Both the position numbers and the translations under genes were made by a program. This document shows positions 5,887 to 14,006 of a stretch of 17,420 nucleotides of DNA, piece by piece; the first letter of the stretch is position 1, and every line of letters starts with the position of its first letter. Source of the stretch: Candidatus Hydrogenedentota bacterium. Its GTDB lineage: Bacteria; Hydrogenedentota; Hydrogenedentia; Hydrogenedentiales; CAITNO01. The stretch is taken from the NCBI GenBank assembly GCA_903922535.1, contig CAIXUF010000515.1:1-17420 (forward strand), given 5' to 3'. The notes below the pieces were generated by a model. It made no database searches and had not been told where the DNA came from. It was given only the letters and a program-made list of their open reading frames with translations.

Positions 5887-8793
5887 ATGCATGCAATAAT
5901 TCGTTCTCTCCCATTTATGGCTGTTATCTTCCTTGCATTGCCAATCGTCTCTCCTGCCGCCGGCGCGCAAGACCAAGGCGGCGGGACCGTCACTCCCGTC
6001 CATCGCGTCTACAGCCATCTCCTTGAGCCGCGCGAGCATCCGGACGATGCGCGGCGCTTTGTGAAACCGCCCACCTGGGAGACCTTTGGCAACCAGACAC
6101 AGTTTGCCGCGCTGCGCGGCTTCGGAGTGGAGAAGGACACCATCACCGGCTATGTCGAGGAAATCGAAAAGTACACCAAGACCTTTGACCTTGGCCGGGT
6201 CGTTTGGCCGTCCTATCCCATCGTGTTCGCAAAGAACATCGGCGACCTGGCCGACGAGATCAAGAAACGCGACCTGTTTCTGTTTGACATTTGGGGCTAC
6301 GTGCCGGGCTCGGGGCCGGGCGACTATTGGATGCAGTACAAGGTGCCCGCAGACGCGCTGGCCACGCTGGAGTCCAAGCTGGGCGATCATTGGCTGGGCA
6401 TGGATGTGGGCGAACAGGATGGCCGCTACATCGGCGGGTATGCCGATCAGGCTTTTCCCATTTCGGCCAACCGCTTCGATCAGTACCTGAACTTCCAGCG
6501 CCATTTCGAGCGGATGGGCGACGACCTGGGCCACAAGCTCTCCACGCTGGTGTCGCTCAACTTCGGCCACTATTTCCTCAAGGAGGGCACCTACACGACC
6601 ATCGGCGCGGAGACGGCCCAGGGATTGCCGAACAATCAGGTCTATTATGCGTTCATCCGCGGCGCGGGAAAACAGTACGGCGTGCCGTGGTTCGGCAACG
6701 CGTCTGTCTTCAACCGCTGGGGCTACAAGAGCTATGACGGCGAAGGCCCGGACCACAGCGCCACCAGGGGCACCAGCCTCAACCTGCTCAAGCGGCTCAT
6801 GTACACGCACATCCTGTACAACAGCGTGTTTGTCGGCTTTGAGAGCGGCTGGTTCCAGAAGGGTGAATTGAGCCCCATCGGGCACATCCAGCAGAGCGCG
6901 CAGAAATGGGTCCGTGAGAACGGCTCGCCCGGCGTGATGCAAACGCCGGTGGCGCTGCTGTTCGATTTCAATGCCGGCTGGACTTTTCCGCGCCACCTGT
7001 ACACGCAAAGCACCTACCGTGTCTGGGGCAGCCTGCCCTATGGTCCCGGCGACTATCTGGCCGACCACGTGCTGGACATGATCTATCCGGGCTACCAGGA
7101 TTCGTCTTACTTTCACAATGAGTCGGGATTCATGTCGCCCACGCCCTACGGCGACATCGCCGACTGCCTGCTGGGCGATGCGCCCGAATGGGTGCTGGCG
7201 CGCTATCCGCTGCTCGTGGTCACCAGCGAACTGTCGAGCGGATTGGAACTGCGCGACAAGCTGGCCGCCTATGTGACTGCGGGCGGGACGCTGGTGATCA
7301 CGGCGGGCAACGTTGCCAAGTTCCCGGCGGGACTCTGCGGCGTGAAGGCCGACCCAGTTCCCGAACGAATGGCAAGCGGTGCCGAGATTCTGGGCGACTT
7401 CGGCTCGATACGGGAAACAGTCCCCTTTGCGCTGCATCCGCTGGAATTTCCGTCCACGGCGCGGATGCTGGCGCAATGCGCGGAAGAACCCGCGGCCATT
7501 TCTTTGGCCGATGGCAAAGGCAGGATCGTGGTGCTGGCCAGCGCTTTCGGCGTGTCGGCCGATTCCGTTGCCAACGGACCGGTTGAGAGCAAGGCGGACA
7601 CACCGCTGCCCAAGCCCTACCCCCTGCTCAACCATGTGCGTGCGCTGCTCGATTCCCTGCTGAAGGAGCAGGCGTTGTTCAGCGCGGGCGACGGGCTGAG
7701 CCTGGTCGTGTGCCGCAAAGAGGCGGGCTCCTATACGCTGGGCATTTGCAACAATGGCCTTGAACCCAGGCCTTACACCATCGTCTCCCATTGCGGCACC
7801 GTCGACTCTGTCACGGAACTGCCCCTGGACCAATCGGAAAAGAGCGCGGTCGGCTACCTTCCGGAGGGGATGGAAAATGCGCCCATTGGCGCAAGCGGCG
7901 ACGGGATCATCGCGGGCGGTGATGTGCGCATATTCTCTGTCAAGCTCCGCGAAGAGGGTGTGGAGGAGATTCCGCATGTCGCCCCGTCCGCGCATCCACA
8001 CGGGCGTATCCTGCCGCTGCATGGGACCCGCACCATCAAGGAGGAGATTCTGGCCCGACCGACCTTCTTTGAGCATTACGACAGTGTGTTGGTGGATTGG
8101 CGCTATGTGCATGACCGCACCCCGGAAGCGCTGCAATACGAATCCCAATGGATCAAACGTCAGGGCCTGCGCGTCTATGTGGATCTTGCCCCAGGCATCA
8201 ATCTGTACCCCGATTTGCGGATGGCAAACAATGATCCGGAGCGTTATGCGGGAAGCATGGCCATTGTGGACGGGGTGCTGGCAAAGATGGGCGTGCTGGG
8301 CGCGCATGACCTGCTGCTGTCGCCAAACCGCGTGCCGGAGAACAGCTTCACCGTGGACCAGACGCGAAAGTCCTTCCAGGAAACCCTTGCGGATCTCTGC
8401 AAACGCGCGGCGGACCGGTCTGTAACCATCTATCTGCGCTTTAGCACGAAGCTGCATGGAAGCCTGGAGGAATACACCGGCTATGTTACAAATGTCGGCG
8501 CCGCGAATCTGTATCTTGCGCCAAGCATCGCCATGCTGACGCATCAGAAGCGCGGCCCGGAGACGGTGTCGGCGGAAACCCAAAAAGTGATTGGCCTTTG
8601 GTTGGCCAGCGCCCCGGACTATGACGCGGGCCACCAGCCATGGACCTACAACGCCCCGGAGAAAACGCTTCTCAATTCCACGATAGTCTCACAATACGCA
8701 AGCCTGACGCCGGACAAGCCCGTGCTGTTCGACGTTGCCTATGAATCACCGGATGAGGAATACTTGGACTGGGCTTTTCTTGAGGGACGGTAG
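5887..8793 (+). CDS. Large secreted TIM-barrel/amidotransferase-like protein, probable glycoside hydrolase of unassigned family
   Basis: A 968-residue protein with a signal peptide (MHAIIRSLPFMAVIFLALPI..., cut near AGAQ at ~27). Residues ~60-400 look like a glycosidase-type barrel: FGNQTQFAALRGFGVE, LGMDVGEQDGRYIGGYA (~172-188), TIGAETAQGLPNNQVYYAF (~238-256) and VFVGFESGWF (~313-322). Residues ~435-590 (YPLLVVTSELSSG...LAAYVTAGGTLVITAG) match the Rossmann-like amidotransferase fold found after the barrel in GH42-type enzymes. A C-terminal region (~705-968, VLVDWRYVHDRTPEAL, GLRVYVDLAPGINLYPDLR) reads like a second TIM-type domain. Glutamates in GEQ, GAET and FES are candidate catalytic residues. 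I cannot assign a named family. The ATG is preceded by AGAGGA at good spacing; the longer frame begins inside the palindrome and lacks a signal. It is followed 32 bases later by the next secreted gene, so the pair is very likely one operon. Confidence 0.8.
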   Translation: MHAIIRSLPFMAVIFLALPIVSPAAGAQDQGGGTVTPVHRVYSHLLEPREHPDDARRFVKPPTWETFGNQTQFAALRGFGVEKDTITGYVEEIEKYTKTFDLGRVVWPSYPIVFAKNIGDLADEIKKRDLFLFDIWGYVPGSGPGDYWMQYKVPADALATLESKLGDHWLGMDVGEQDGRYIGGYADQAFPISANRFDQYLNFQRHFERMGDDLGHKLSTLVSLNFGHYFLKEGTYTTIGAETAQGLPNNQVYYAFIRGAGKQYGVPWFGNASVFNRWGYKSYDGEGPDHSATRGTSLNLLKRLMYTHILYNSVFVGFESGWFQKGELSPIGHIQQSAQKWVRENGSPGVMQTPVALLFDFNAGWTFPRHLYTQSTYRVWGSLPYGPGDYLADHVLDMIYPGYQDSSYFHNESGFMSPTPYGDIADCLLGDAPEWVLARYPLLVVTSELSSGLELRDKLAAYVTAGGTLVITAGNVAKFPAGLCGVKADPVPERMASGAEILGDFGSIRETVPFALHPLEFPSTARMLAQCAEEPAAISLADGKGRIVVLASAFGVSADSVANGPVESKADTPLPKPYPLLNHVRALLDSLLKEQALFSAGDGLSLVVCRKEAGSYTLGICNNGLEPRPYTIVSHCGTVDSVTELPLDQSEKSAVGYLPEGMENAPIGASGDGIIAGGDVRIFSVKLREEGVEEIPHVAPSAHPHGRILPLHGTRTIKEEILARPTFFEHYDSVLVDWRYVHDRTPEALQYESQWIKRQGLRVYVDLAPGINLYPDLRMANNDPERYAGSMAIVDGVLAKMGVLGAHDLLLSPNRVPENSFTVDQTRKSFQETLADLCKRAADRSVTIYLRFSTKLHGSLEEYTGYVTNVGAANLYLAPSIAMLTHQKRGPETVSAETQKVIGLWLASAPDYDAGHQPWTYNAPEKTLLNSTIVSQYASLTPDKPVLFDVAYESPDEEYLDWAFLEGR

Positions 8794-8825
8794 ACGGTCT
8801 GACTTGATGCATAAGGAGAAACGTG

Positions 8826-10967
8826 ATGATTTCGAGCATGCTTGTTGTATTCAGTGTGGCGGCGCTGGCCGCGCCTGCCGATTTTGCCCCGCGGGTGGAA
8901 ACGGTGGCGAAGTACGCGGCACGGCTGGAATTGGACATCGTGCCGCAGGCGCTGGAGGCGGAAAAGTCCGCCCGGCTTAAGGCGCTGCAGGAAAAGATTG
9001 CCGCGGGCGCGACGGATGAGGAAGCGTACAAGGCGCTCTACATGGCCTTTGACGAAACGCGGGCATGGCTGCTGAAGAATGCCCAGGACAAGCCGCAGCG
9101 CGCGGCGGGCGAGTTCAGCGACACGGAAACCGCGTGGTGTGTGAAGGGCCCGGAATTGACGCTGTCATGGGACAAGAAGGACTTCTCCATGACGGTCGAG
9201 CGGAGCACCGGCCCGGGCTGGAAGTTCCAGCCGTGCGACAACCATGATGTCGAGTGGAAACGCGATCGTTTTTCACTGACCGACGCGAAACGGCGTGAGG
9301 CGGCCGAATTTTTCACCGGCTACGGTGCGGGCATGTCCATCACGCTCGGCGATTTTGACGCGGTGCCCGGGTTGGAATTCCGCATCACCGCCCTGCTCAT
9401 CGGCAGCGAAATCGTGTTTGACATCGCGGCGAAGGAGCCGGGGCCGGGTTTTGACATGATGCGCTGGCCCAAGCCGGTGGAGACCTTCGATTCCATAAAC
9501 GGCTATGCCGTGATTCCCCGCATGCAGGGCATGCTGCTGCCCGATGACTGGCCCCAGGCGATCAACGCGGAGGACCTGTGCAACTCGCGCAGTTTCTACA
9601 TGCCCTGGTGGGGGCAGATCCGCAGCAACATGGGCGTGCAGGCGATTCTTGAAACGAGTGCCGACGCGGGCGGCGAGTACTATCATCCCAAGGGCGGCCC
9701 GACGCGCGTCAGTCCGTGCTGGTATCCGACGCTGGGCAGTTTCGGCTACCTGCGCACCATTCGCTACGTGTTCAGCGACAACGCCACGCATGTGACGATG
9801 GCCAAGCGCTACCGGCAGCACGTCATTGATCGCGGCGATTTCGTGCCGCTTAAGCAGAAGCTCGTGCGCACGCCCGCGCTGGACGGGGTTATCGGCCGTC
9901 CCGTGGTGCACGTGGGCGCGCTGTATCACTTCGTGCCCGAGGCATCGCTGTTCAACAAGGAGAAGATCGAAACCAACTACCAACTGGTCACCTATGACGA
10001 AATCCTCGCCTCGTTGGAGAAGCTGAAGTCAAAGGGCATCGACACGGCCTACGTGCATCTCGACGGCTGGGGCTATTACGGCTACGACGACGGTCATCCC
10101 GACGTGGTGCCCGTGGGCATGGAACAGGGCGGACTGGAAGGACTGAAGAAAGTGGCCAACCGCTGCGCCGAAATGGGCTACTTCTTCGCCGTGCACGATC
10201 AGTACCGGGATTTCTATCTCAACGCGGCGTCCTTTGACGACCGCCTTGCGGCGACGCATGTGGACGGAACCCGCGACTATACAAGCACCTGGTGCGGCGG
10301 GCCGCAGACGATTCTCAGCCCGCGCTTCGCGGCGGAGTATGTTCGCCGCAACCATGACTGGTTCGCCAGCCACGGTGTGCGCGTGCGCGGCGCCTATCTC
10401 GACGTGTTCTCCGTGGTGCCGCTGGAGGAAAGCAACCAGCCTACGCAGCCCGTCACCCGCGCCCAATGCGCCGAATACCGCCGCGACTGTTTCGACGTGC
10501 TGCTGGCGCGTGGCTATGTGGTCAGTTCGGAAGAGCCGACGGACTATCTCGCCAAAACCATCGAGATGGTGCACCACGGTCCCTATTCCACGCTGCCCAA
10601 CATCGGCGGTGGCGACCCCTGCGGCATCCCCGTTCCGCTGTTCAACCTTGTCTACCACGACAGTCTGATGACGCCCTGGGACATGGGTGAGGACGGCGGC
10701 TGGGGCATTCCGAAAGGCGACGCGGGCCGGATTCACTGCGTGCTCAATGCGGGCATGCCCTACGTCAGCCCCGTCGCGGACGGGCAGGCCATCGCGCACA
10801 CGAAAGAGGCCGCCGAACTGCAGAAGCGGCTCGCCTTTGCCGAGATGACCAACCACGAGTTCCTCGACACCACCCGCCGCCAACAGCGCAGCACCTTCAG
10901 CGACGGCACGACGGTCACGGTCGATTTCACGGCGAAGAGCTACGAGATCAAGTATCCGGAGAAGTAA
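8826..10967 (+). CDS. Secreted GH101/DUF5696-like barrel protein, probable glycoside hydrolase
   Basis: A 713-residue protein with a short signal peptide (MISSMLVVFSVAALAAPA). It then has a charged helical segment (~20-85), a beta-sandwich (~85-330, including ITLGDFDAVPGLEFRITALL) and a (beta/alpha)8 barrel (~345-690). Barrel motifs are DTAYVHLDGWGYYGYDDGHP (~406-425), GYFFAVHDQYRD (~451-462), GAYLDVFSVVPLEE (~523-536) and VVSSEEPTDYL (~565-575). The Asp in YLDVFS and the Glu in SSEEP are placed like the nucleophile and acid of GH101-type and DUF5696 proteins, so these are catalytic candidates by analogy. GH101 enzymes release O-glycan disaccharides; the substrate here is unknown. I use ATG 8826 rather than the GTG just before it, because AAGGAG lies at ideal distance. 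It is the last gene of the secreted block and is followed by a large palindrome. Confidence 0.8.
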   Translation: MISSMLVVFSVAALAAPADFAPRVETVAKYAARLELDIVPQALEAEKSARLKALQEKIAAGATDEEAYKALYMAFDETRAWLLKNAQDKPQRAAGEFSDTETAWCVKGPELTLSWDKKDFSMTVERSTGPGWKFQPCDNHDVEWKRDRFSLTDAKRREAAEFFTGYGAGMSITLGDFDAVPGLEFRITALLIGSEIVFDIAAKEPGPGFDMMRWPKPVETFDSINGYAVIPRMQGMLLPDDWPQAINAEDLCNSRSFYMPWWGQIRSNMGVQAILETSADAGGEYYHPKGGPTRVSPCWYPTLGSFGYLRTIRYVFSDNATHVTMAKRYRQHVIDRGDFVPLKQKLVRTPALDGVIGRPVVHVGALYHFVPEASLFNKEKIETNYQLVTYDEILASLEKLKSKGIDTAYVHLDGWGYYGYDDGHPDVVPVGMEQGGLEGLKKVANRCAEMGYFFAVHDQYRDFYLNAASFDDRLAATHVDGTRDYTSTWCGGPQTILSPRFAAEYVRRNHDWFASHGVRVRGAYLDVFSVVPLEESNQPTQPVTRAQCAEYRRDCFDVLLARGYVVSSEEPTDYLAKTIEMVHHGPYSTLPNIGGGDPCGIPVPLFNLVYHDSLMTPWDMGEDGGWGIPKGDAGRIHCVLNAGMPYVSPVADGQAIAHTKEAAELQKRLAFAEMTNHEFLDTTRRQQRSTFSDGTTVTVDFTAKSYEIKYPEK

Positions 10968-10989
10968 AGGGCGGCGAAGCGAAGATGTT

Positions 10990-11087
10990 CCGTCATCGCG
11001 AACGAAGTGAATCAATCTCTTGTATCCACAGCCCGCATTTCGGGCCATAGCGGGCAAGAGATTGCTTCACTTCGTTCGCAATGACGG
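10990..11087. repeat. Long near-perfect palindrome between convergent genes
   Basis: The left arm at 10990-11022 (starting CCGTCATCGCGAACGAAGTG) and the right arm at 11055-11087 pair as an inverted repeat with 31 of 33 positions matching. The loop carries a second small hairpin, GCCCG-CATTT-CGGGC (11031-11045). It lies between the stop of the secreted barrel gene and the stop of glpD and could act as a bidirectional terminator. Its form is that of a REP/MITE-type element. Confidence 0.8.
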
Positions 11088-11115
11088 CGCGATGGTGGGA
11101 CTACACTGAACGCCG

Positions 11116-12708
11116 CTACTTTGCGCGCTTGCCCTTCTTGACGCCGTCGGACAGCACGTACTTCCTGGCAAGCGCCGTATAGTCGCGTACTTGGTCCGCG
11201 CACCAGTCGGCGTCGCGGCCCAGTTCGGCGGCGAGCAGTTCGGCGGTCCTGGGGGCCGCCTCAATGCTGGCGCGGGCGTCGAGCAGCAGTGCGCGGGTGC
11301 GCCGGGACAGCGCATCCTCGACGGTGCGCGCCATCTCGTTGCGCGCGCCCCAGACGATCTCGCCCGCAAGCACCGGCAGGCGCGGATGGAGTGGCTGATC
11401 CCATCCCTTCTGTTCACGAATGAGATTGCGGAGGGCCAGGGCGTCGGAGCCGTAGGTGGCCAGCGGGCCGAAGGTTTCGGACTCGGTGTTGTACCCATGG
11501 ATGTGCAGTTGTTTCGTGGGGCAGGGCCGGGGCTCCAGGCCGCCCACCGATGCGGCGTGATCCACCGTGTCCTCGGCCATGCGGCGGTAGGTGGTCCATT
11601 TGCCGCCCGTGATGGTGACCAGTCCCGACCGGGAGACGTGCAGCGTGTGGTCGCGCGACAGCGCGGCCGTCGATGCGCCGCCCGAATCGACCAGCGGGCG
11701 GATGCCCGCAAAGACGCTGAGCACGTCTTCGGGGCCGGGACCCTTGGTCAGATAGCGCGCGGCGTGGCTCAGCAGAAACTCTATTTCTTCCGGCAGGGCC
11801 GTGGGTTCTTCACTCAGGTTGGGAATGGGCGTGTCGGTGGTGCCGACCACGGTGCGGTCGCGCCAGGGAATGGCAAAAAGCACGCGCCCGTCGTCGGTGT
11901 GGGGCACCATGATCGCGTTGCCGCCGGGCAGATAGGCCTGATCAAGAACAATGTGCACCCCCTGGCTCGGACGAATCATGGACGGGGCTTCGGGCTCGTC
12001 CATGGTCCGCAACGCATCGGCGAAGGGGCCGGTGGCGTTGACCACGGCCTTTGCCTTCAGGGTGAACTCGCGGCCCGATTCGCCGTCGCGCACAACGGCG
12101 CCGGTCACCACGCCCGCGCGGTGCGAGATCTTCACGGCCTCGGTGTAGTTGAGGCAGACCGCGCCGTGCCCGACGGCGGTGCGCATGAGATGCACCACGA
12201 GCCGGGCGTCGTCGAACTGTCCGTCGTAGTAGATGACGCCGCCGCGCAGGCCCTTCGTTTCGATGGTCGGGATGCGCTTGATGGTCTCGGCGCGCGACAA
12301 ATTGCGCGAGCGGCCGAAGCCCTGCCTGCCCGCAAGCAGGTCGTACACGCGCATGCCGATGCCGTAGAACGGCGCCTCCCACCAGGTGTAGTTGGGCACA
12401 ATAAAGGGAAGATCATGAACCAGGTGGGGCGCGTTCTCCCGCAGCAGGCCGCGCTCGCGCAGGGCCTCCAGCACGAGCGACACGTTGCCCTGCTGCAAAT
12501 AGCGCACGCCGCCATGCACCAGTTTGGTGCTGCGGCTGGACGTGCCCTTGCCGAAGTCGTACCGTTCCACCAGGACCACCGAATAGCCCCGCGCGGCCGC
12601 ATCGACCGCAACACCCATTCCGGTGGCGCCCCCGCCGACAACCACCAGATCCCAGGTCCGGCCGTGTTCGGCGGCCCGCTCGAGCATTTCACCGCGCTTG
12701 GGAATCAT
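11116..12708 (-). CDS. glpD: Glycerol-3-phosphate dehydrogenase, FAD-dependent (GlpD family)
   Basis: A 530-residue flavoprotein that oxidises sn-glycerol-3-phosphate to dihydroxyacetone phosphate and passes electrons to quinone at the inner membrane face. The N-terminal dinucleotide fold LVVVGGGATGMGVAVDAA (~21-38) is followed by the GlpD signature DFGKGTSSRSTKLVHGGVRY (51-70). Further family segments are VVNATGPFAD, RVLFAIPWRDRTVVGTTDTP, SVFAGIRPLVD and SGLVTITGGKWTTYRRMAED, and the C-terminal DAO domain follows to a lysine-rich tail. The length agrees with aerobic GlpD (~500-560). I place the start at ATG 12708: upstream codons of the open frame overlap the preceding gene, and ATG 12708 shares four bases (ATGA) with that gene's stop. 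No glpF, glpK or glpR lies beside it. Its partner is a renalase-like oxidoreductase instead. Confidence 0.9.
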   Translation of the reverse strand: MIPKRGEMLERAAEHGRTWDLVVVGGGATGMGVAVDAAARGYSVVLVERYDFGKGTSSRSTKLVHGGVRYLQQGNVSLVLEALRERGLLRENAPHLVHDLPFIVPNYTWWEAPFYGIGMRVYDLLAGRQGFGRSRNLSRAETIKRIPTIETKGLRGGVIYYDGQFDDARLVVHLMRTAVGHGAVCLNYTEAVKISHRAGVVTGAVVRDGESGREFTLKAKAVVNATGPFADALRTMDEPEAPSMIRPSQGVHIVLDQAYLPGGNAIMVPHTDDGRVLFAIPWRDRTVVGTTDTPIPNLSEEPTALPEEIEFLLSHAARYLTKGPGPEDVLSVFAGIRPLVDSGGASTAALSRDHTLHVSRSGLVTITGGKWTTYRRMAEDTVDHAASVGGLEPRPCPTKQLHIHGYNTESETFGPLATYGSDALALRNLIREQKGWDQPLHPRLPVLAGEIVWGARNEMARTVEDALSRRTRALLLDARASIEAAPRTAELLAAELGRDADWCADQVRDYTALARKYVLSDGVKKGKRAK

Positions 12709-13724
12709 CTCTTCTTTCCTTCCTTGTCCACGATTTTCGCCACGGCACGGGCCACGGCCAGGCCGGACAGCGCCGCGCCCTCGACCCGGTTGCCGGCAAA
12801 TGCGTCGCCCGCGAAGAAGAGCGGCGCGCGCCCGTCCACCTCGAAACAGCCCGCGGGCAGAATGGAGGAGGGCACGGAATAGCGCCACTTGTGGCCGCGG
12901 CATTCAATGATGTTGCCCTTGAGCAGCGGCCGCGCCGCCTCCTCAAGAATATGGGCGATGTCCTGGGGGTCCTCCTCCACATGCTCCTCGGAAAAGCGGC
13001 GCGAGGCGTGGATGGTCACGGCCACCGCGCCGGGCGAGATGCCCTTGCGCTGGTTGTCGGCCATCCAGGAAATGGGCCCCTCCTCGACGCGGGCGGCCCC
13101 CGGGCCGGGAAGGCCGCTGGGACCGTCCAGCAGCGCCATGGCCACGAAGCAGGGGCTGTAATGGATGACCAGCAGCGGAGACAGCGCCGCGCCGATGCGC
13201 CAGGTGTTTTCGTCGCTGATCAGGCGCAGCGCCTGCGGCACCGGCGCGGTGAGCACGAGCACGCCCGCGCGCAGCCGCACACCGCCCTCCACCTCAATCT
13301 GCCAGCAGGCGCGGGCCTCGGTGACGCGCTTGACGCGGTGCTCGCGGCGGATGTCGAGCCCCTCGGCCATGACCCTGGCCATGCTGGTCATGCCGTCCAC
13401 CCCGCAATAGCGCGGGTGTCCGGCAAGCTCGGTGACGTCGCCGATGACCGGAAAGACGCGTGCCCATTCCTTCACCGCCCCGCGCTGCATCCACCCGTCC
13501 ACCAGTTCCTGGAAGGCCGGCTCGCGGACGGTGAAGAATTGTGAACCATGATCGAAAATGCCGTCACCGAGACGGCGGGTGGCGCAGCGCCCCCCAATCC
13601 CCTTGGACTTTTCAAGAACAACGCTGTCAAAGCCCATGTCCTGAAGCGTCCGGGCTGCCGTCAGACCGGCAATGCCCGCCCCGACGATAACAATTTCATG
13701 AAGGTCCACATCCCATGCGCCCAT
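12705..13724 (-). CDS. NAD(P)/FAD-dependent oxidoreductase, renalase/amine-oxidase-like
   Basis: A 339-residue flavoprotein. It has an N-terminal FAD motif IVIVGAGIAGLTAARTL (11-27), the second conserved block VVLEKSKGIGGRCATRRL (35-52) and FDHGSQFFTVREPAF (57-71), a pattern found in bacterial renalase-like and FAD-dependent monoamine-oxidase-like proteins. Near the C-terminus LFFAGDAFAGNRVEGAALSG is the usual FAD-contacting GDA motif. Renalases oxidise isomeric beta-NAD(P)H forms; this function is plausible but not shown by the sequence. The best start is ATG 13724 (MGAWDVDL); the longer frame begins with TTG 13736. Its stop overlaps the glpD start (ATGA), so both flavoproteins are made from one message. 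The reaction and its link to glycerol metabolism are unknown. Confidence 0.83.
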   Translation of the reverse strand: MGAWDVDLHEIVIVGAGIAGLTAARTLQDMGFDSVVLEKSKGIGGRCATRRLGDGIFDHGSQFFTVREPAFQELVDGWMQRGAVKEWARVFPVIGDVTELAGHPRYCGVDGMTSMARVMAEGLDIRREHRVKRVTEARACWQIEVEGGVRLRAGVLVLTAPVPQALRLISDENTWRIGAALSPLLVIHYSPCFVAMALLDGPSGLPGPGAARVEEGPISWMADNQRKGISPGAVAVTIHASRRFSEEHVEEDPQDIAHILEEAARPLLKGNIIECRGHKWRYSVPSSILPAGCFEVDGRAPLFFAGDAFAGNRVEGAALSGLAVARAVAKIVDKEGKKR

Positions 13725-13779
13725 GGAGTCCGCCAATCTTGAAAGGCGGCGAGCATGCGCCGCACTGGTATGTATGTCA

Positions 13780-13800
13780 CCGCAGAGTATGGGTCTGCGG
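13780..13800 (-). other. Leader hairpin upstream of the renalase-like/glpD operon
   Basis: CCGCAGA at 13780-13786 and TCTGCGG at 13794-13800 form a perfect 7-bp stem with a 7-base loop about 56 bases before the start codon. A TACAAT that could serve as a -10 box lies just upstream on the minus strand (about 13823-13828), but no matching -35 box is seen. The hairpin would then sit in the 5' untranslated leader. Role unknown. Confidence 0.35.
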
Positions 13801-13892
13801 GGGGTAACGGTTTGGGCATATTGTAGCGCGGCGGCGGGTGGCGGTTACAGCCGTGGTTGTTTCATGATTTCCAGAGGCATGCCGTCAGTCCA

Positions 13893-13977
13893 CCTTTGAA
13901 GTGGGGCAGCCGCGAAGCGGCGGGGGGATGTTGAGGGTGAAACAGGACCAACATCCCCCTAAATCCCCCTTCAAAGG
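13893..13977. repeat. Nested palindromic element (three-stem MITE-like)
   Basis: Outer arms CCTTTGAAG (13893-13901) and CTTCAAAGG (13969-13977) and inner arms GGGGGATGTT (13923-13932) and AACATCCCCC are perfect inverted pairs. The left side also carries its own hairpin, GCCGC-GAA-GCGGC. The structure would fold as a branched hairpin. It sits in the 282-base gap between the renalase-like gene start and the Gfo/Idh/MocA gene stop, where I see no gene. Confidence 0.65.
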
Positions 13978-14006
13978 GGGACTTGAGACCCGTCCCTGCC
14001 GGCTTC

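Noticed and set aside
5800..8634. 944-codon open frame on the minus strand
   Set aside because: It is antisense to the large secreted protein gene. High GC keeps opposite frames open. It has no recognisable motifs or start signals, while the plus-strand frame has a signal peptide and glycosidase-like motifs.
11191..12882. 563-codon open frame on the plus strand
   Set aside because: Antisense shadow of glpD, whose family motifs are unmistakable on the minus strand.
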